Source: Microbacteriaceae bacterium PS02067 (lineage in GTDB: Bacteria; Actinomycetota; Actinomycetes; Actinomycetales; Microbacteriaceae). Taken from it: DNA of 63,851 nt. The notes under the pieces were generated by a model. The model was not told the origin of the DNA. It was given only the letters and a program-made list of their open reading frames with translations, and did not search any database. Within the stretch, counting starts at the first letter, position 1, and each line of letters starts with the position of its first letter. This document shows, one piece after another, positions 61,453 to 63,851 of the stretch. Position numbers and translations under genes: made by a program. The stretch covers positions 1-63,851 of the forward strand of contig JASCPG010000007.1 of assembly GCA_029960085.1 (NCBI GenBank). The letters run 5' to 3'.

Positions 61453-62118
61453 ATGGTTAGGCTCCGCGCGCACAACATCGCCGTCTCTCTCGACGGGTTC
61501 GCCACGGGGGAGGGGCAGTCTCTGGACGCCCCGTTCGGCCACGCCGGCGGGCGCCTCATGTCATGGTTCTTCCCGACGCACACCTTCGTCCGAGCGTCGG
61601 GGCACGAGTCCGAGTCCGTCGGCGGCGGCAGCCACGGCGTCGACGACGCCTTCGCCGCCGCCGCCTGGCAGGGCATCGGTGCGGAGATCATGGGCCGCCG
61701 CAAGTTCGGCCCGCAGCAGGGTCCCTGGGAGGACGAGTCCTGGACGGGGTGGTGGGGAGACGAGCCGCCGTTCCACACGCCGGTCGTCGTCCTGACCCAT
61801 CATCCGAGGTCGGACGTCGCAGTGGGGGAGACGACCTTCCTCTTCCGCGATCTCAGCCCGGTGGATGCCCTGTCCCTCGCGGCGGCGGAGGCGGACGGGC
61901 TCGACGTACGCCTCGGTGGGGGACCGACGGTCATCCGCGAGTTCCTCGAAGCGGATCTCGTCGACCATCTGCACGTCGTGGTGGTGCCGATCCTGCTCGG
62001 GCGAGGGGAGCGGCTGTGGGACGGCCTCGAAGGGATCGAAGAGCGGTTCGACATCGAGGCGACCGCGTCACCGTCGGGCGTCGTCCACTATGTCTGGACG
62101 CGGAAGCCGCGCGCGTAG
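61453..62118 (+). CDS. Dihydrofolate reductase-like (RibD C-terminal) protein
   Basis: 221 aa. HNIAVSLDGFATG at the N-terminus, AEIMGRRKFGPQQG, and LGGGPTVIREFLEADLVDHLHVVVVPILLG identify the RibD-C/DHFR-like fold, an NADPH-dependent reductase type. The real substrate is unknown; the family is large in soil actinobacteria. Confidence 0.9.
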   Translation: MVRLRAHNIAVSLDGFATGEGQSLDAPFGHAGGRLMSWFFPTHTFVRASGHESESVGGGSHGVDDAFAAAAWQGIGAEIMGRRKFGPQQGPWEDESWTGWWGDEPPFHTPVVVLTHHPRSDVAVGETTFLFRDLSPVDALSLAAAEADGLDVRLGGGPTVIREFLEADLVDHLHVVVVPILLGRGERLWDGLEGIEERFDIEATASPSGVVHYVWTRKPRA

Positions 62119-62149
62119 CGAGGCATCCGCCCGCGCTCTGTCGCGGCGC

Positions 62150-62641
62150 TCAGTCGTCGGCGATGACCGCGTACTCCGAGCCGGACCGGGTCCGCTCCAG
62201 CAGCTGGTGGTCGACGAGGTAGCGGCGAAGGACGGCGACGTCTTCGTTGGGTGCGTACGCACGCACGCGGTCGTTCACCTCGGTCTCCGTGAGCACGTCG
62301 CCGGGGGAGAAGGCGCGCACCGCGATCCAGGCGAGCAGCGCCCGCCTCTCCGCGGAGTCGGCCGGATAGCGGTCGATCCGTCCCTCGCGGTCGAGAAAAC
62401 GCTCCGGTCCCGTCGGCCGGGGCGCGGATGCCAGCAACTCTCGGATCACGGTGTCGTCGAAGATCACAGCGTCGCCCGCGCCGCGGCGGACGAGCCCGGC
62501 ATTCTCCGCCTGGGCGAGCGCGCGTTCGCGTCGCTTCGGAGTCAGGGGCGCTGACACCGTCTCGGCGATCACGGCCCGCACGTCATCGTTGAGCAGCGCA
62601 GCCACCACGCCACGCCACCGCTCGGTTCTCTGTTCGCTCAC
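62150..62641 (-). CDS. DUF2087 domain protein
   Basis: 163 aa, GTG start. The C-terminal DUF2087 module is clear: IDRYPADSAERRALLAWIA, LTETEVNDRVRAYAP and DVAVLRRYLVDHQLLERT. The N-terminus looks like a small helical (possibly winged-helix) region. DUF2087 proteins are often thought to be regulators. An AT-rich palindrome lies 46 bases upstream. Confidence 0.87.
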   Translation of the reverse strand: MSEQRTERWRGVVAALLNDDVRAVIAETVSAPLTPKRRERALAQAENAGLVRRGAGDAVIFDDTVIRELLASAPRPTGPERFLDREGRIDRYPADSAERRALLAWIAVRAFSPGDVLTETEVNDRVRAYAPNEDVAVLRRYLVDHQLLERTRSGSEYAVIADD

Positions 62642-62686
62642 GTCGTCTACTCTGTCCCACCACCCGGAATCTCACGTTGTTCTGAC

Positions 62687-62700
62687 ATAATGCACATTAT
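62687..62700. promoter_or_regulatory. AT-rich palindrome, candidate operator
   Basis: ATAATGCACATTAT: arms ATAATG/CATTAT with a two-base centre. It stands out strongly against about 70% G+C and sits upstream of the DUF2087 gene, which may be its own regulator. Confidence 0.5.
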
Positions 62701-62748
62701 CAGCGTTATCGTGACGAGGCGGTCAATGATCGGAAGGCGCCAAACTCC

Positions 62749-63162
62749 GGTCGTTGAGCGAGCCGCGCAGCGGCGAGTCGAAACGCGACGCCGCACACCA
62801 GACGTTTCCACTCGCTTCGCTCGGTCAACGACCGGAAGATTCCCAACTCCGGTCGTTGAGCGAGCCACGCAGCCCCACAGACGTTTCCACTCGCTTCGCT
62901 CGGTCAACGACCGGAAGGTGCCCAACTCCGGTCGTTGAGCGAGCCGCGCAGCGGCGAAGACGTTTCCACTCGCTTCGCTCGGTCAACGACCGGAAGGTGC
63001 CCAACTCCGGTCGTTGAGCGAGCCACGCAGCCCCACAGACGTTTCCACTCGCTTCGCTCGGTCAACGACCGGAAGGTGCCCAACTCCGGTCGTTGAGCGA
63101 GCCGCGCAGCGGCGAGTCGAAACGCGACGCGTTTCCACTCGCTTCGCTCGGCCAACGACCGG
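62749..63162 (+). repeat. Second hairpin-repeat array, five units
   Basis: Units at 62749-62835, 62851-62914, 62930-62993, 63009-63072 and 63088-63162, with the same outer arms and orientation as the 40.5 kb array. Units two to four lack part or all of the left inner stem (GCGGCGAGTCGAAACG), and the second and fourth are identical. Spacers are near-identical (AAGGTGCCCAACTCC type). The array lies between two divergently transcribed genes. Confidence 0.92.
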
Positions 63163-63252
63163 CCTGCGGCGCGGTGACCGTGCGTTTGTGCGGTCACACC
63201 ACTAACCTGAAACCAGGCTCCTTTTCAGGAGATGCTCGGGAAAGGCTCAGTC

Positions 63253-63801
63253 ATGTCCATTGATTCACTCGCGAAGGACGCGAAGAACGGCATCCGGACC
63301 GCCCTCGGTCTCGGCGGCCTGCTGGCTCTCGTCGCAGGCTTCGTCATCGTGTTCCAGCCCGTCGGAGCGGCGAAGTTCGTCACCCTCGTGCTGGCCGTCT
63401 ACGCGATCGCCGCTGGACTGGTGTACATCGGACTCGGCGTCTTCGCTGCCGGCAAGACCGGATGGGCTCGGATCGGGCACATCCTTCTCGGACTCGTCTT
63501 CATCGCCGCTGGTATCGTCGCCTTCGCGAACCCCGCGCCGACGACCGCGTGGCTGGCCGTAATCGTCGCGATCATGGTTGGTATCGCATGGGTGATCGAG
63601 GGCGTTGTCGCGCTGTCGACCCTGAGCCTTGCAGCTTCGAAGGGATGGACGGTCTTTTTCGCCATCGTCTCGATCATTGCCGGGATCTACCTCATGTTCT
63701 CGCCAATCCTGGGCGCTCTGACCCTGTGGTGGATCCTCGGAATCGCATTGATCGTGATCGGCATCGTGAACATCTTCCGCGCGTTCTCGTTCGGCAAGTA
63801 A
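63253..63801 (+). CDS. HdeD/DUF308 family membrane protein
   Basis: 182 aa from ATG 63253, with GGGAAAGG seven bases upstream; an in-frame ATG at 63232 has its AGGAG too close to be used. Six hydrophobic segments in three pairs are visible (LGLGGLLALVAGFVIVF, FVTLVLAVYAIAAGLVYIGL, and so on). HdeD proteins are linked to acid tolerance in enterobacteria; the role here is unknown. TAACCT at 63203-63208 may be its -10. Confidence 0.88.
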   Translation: MSIDSLAKDAKNGIRTALGLGGLLALVAGFVIVFQPVGAAKFVTLVLAVYAIAAGLVYIGLGVFAAGKTGWARIGHILLGLVFIAAGIVAFANPAPTTAWLAVIVAIMVGIAWVIEGVVALSTLSLAASKGWTVFFAIVSIIAGIYLMFSPILGALTLWWILGIALIVIGIVNIFRAFSFGK

Positions 63802-63817
63802 CCGCACCGACGCAGAA

Positions 63818-63851
63818 GCGCCCCGGGCATCCATTGGATGCACCGGGGCGC
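63818..63851 (+). terminator. Hairpin terminator at the right edge
   Basis: GCGCCCCGG and CCGGGGCGC enclose GCATCCA/TGGATGC, a nearly perfect stem that may extend past the window. It follows the HdeD-like gene by 16 bases. Confidence 0.75.

Overview
The window is high-GC DNA (about 70% G+C) from an actinobacterium, most likely family Microbacteriaceae and plausibly Microbacterium. The evidence is the order mltG-aroE-aroC-aroK-aroB-aroQ-efp-nusB, then pyrR-pyrB-pyrC-carA-carB-pyrF-gmk-rpoZ-metK-priA-fmt-rsmB, then rpe-hisE-hisG-hisF-hisI-trpCBA-lgt-gltBD-pyk-polA. Other pointers are the 13E12-type HNH protein, the HGxxPAAW and DUF6458 small membrane proteins, many GTG starts, and TAGRCT-type -10 boxes placed for leaderless transcription. 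The genus is an inference.

Layout. 1-6510: cell-wall lytic transglycosylase (cut by the left edge), the shikimate block, EF-P and NusB. 6511-15965: an accessory block with a DUF2207-type membrane protein, a SNF2 helicase, an MBL-Rieske protein, a frameshifted VOC protein coupled to an acetyltransferase, and a 13E12 HNH protein. 15966-25559: a tightly overlapping pyrimidine operon under a probable PyrR-binding leader, ending in a fused mIHF-guanylate kinase. 25678-31665: rpoZ, metK, priA, fmt, rsmB. 31745-40060: a repeat-rich membrane protein, rpe, and the his/trp block. 40064-42026: half-repeats, a small GIY-YIG nuclease and a tandem array of 13 large imperfect hairpins. 42027-51444: lgt, gltBD, pyk, tRNA-Leu(CAA), and an ANTAR response regulator. 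51502-62641: thioesterase, polA, a DUF885 protein, oxidoreductase, transporters and small conserved proteins. 62642-63851: a second array of five related hairpins, then an HdeD-like protein and a hairpin terminator at the edge.

How the genes work together. The shikimate block makes chorismate. The trp block converts anthranilate-derived intermediates to tryptophan, but trpE is not where I would expect it. carAB and pyrBCF (pyrD is elsewhere) make UMP. GltBD supplies glutamate. hisE, hisG, hisF and hisI are the local part of histidine synthesis. Most genes inside blocks overlap by 1-8 bases, so translational coupling is likely.

The most unusual content is: (1) the two arrays of about 65-88 bp hairpin units, the larger bordered by a GIY-YIG gene whose 3' end is made of repeat; (2) strong over-representation of GGATGCC/GGCATCC, including inverted pairs inside intergenic hairpins, as seen for DNA-uptake sequences in other bacteria; (3) the mIHF-Gmk fusion; (4) apparent absence of trpE and coaBC from their usual positions; (5) a 24-codon micro-ORF joining pyrB to pyrC by ATGA overlaps at both ends.
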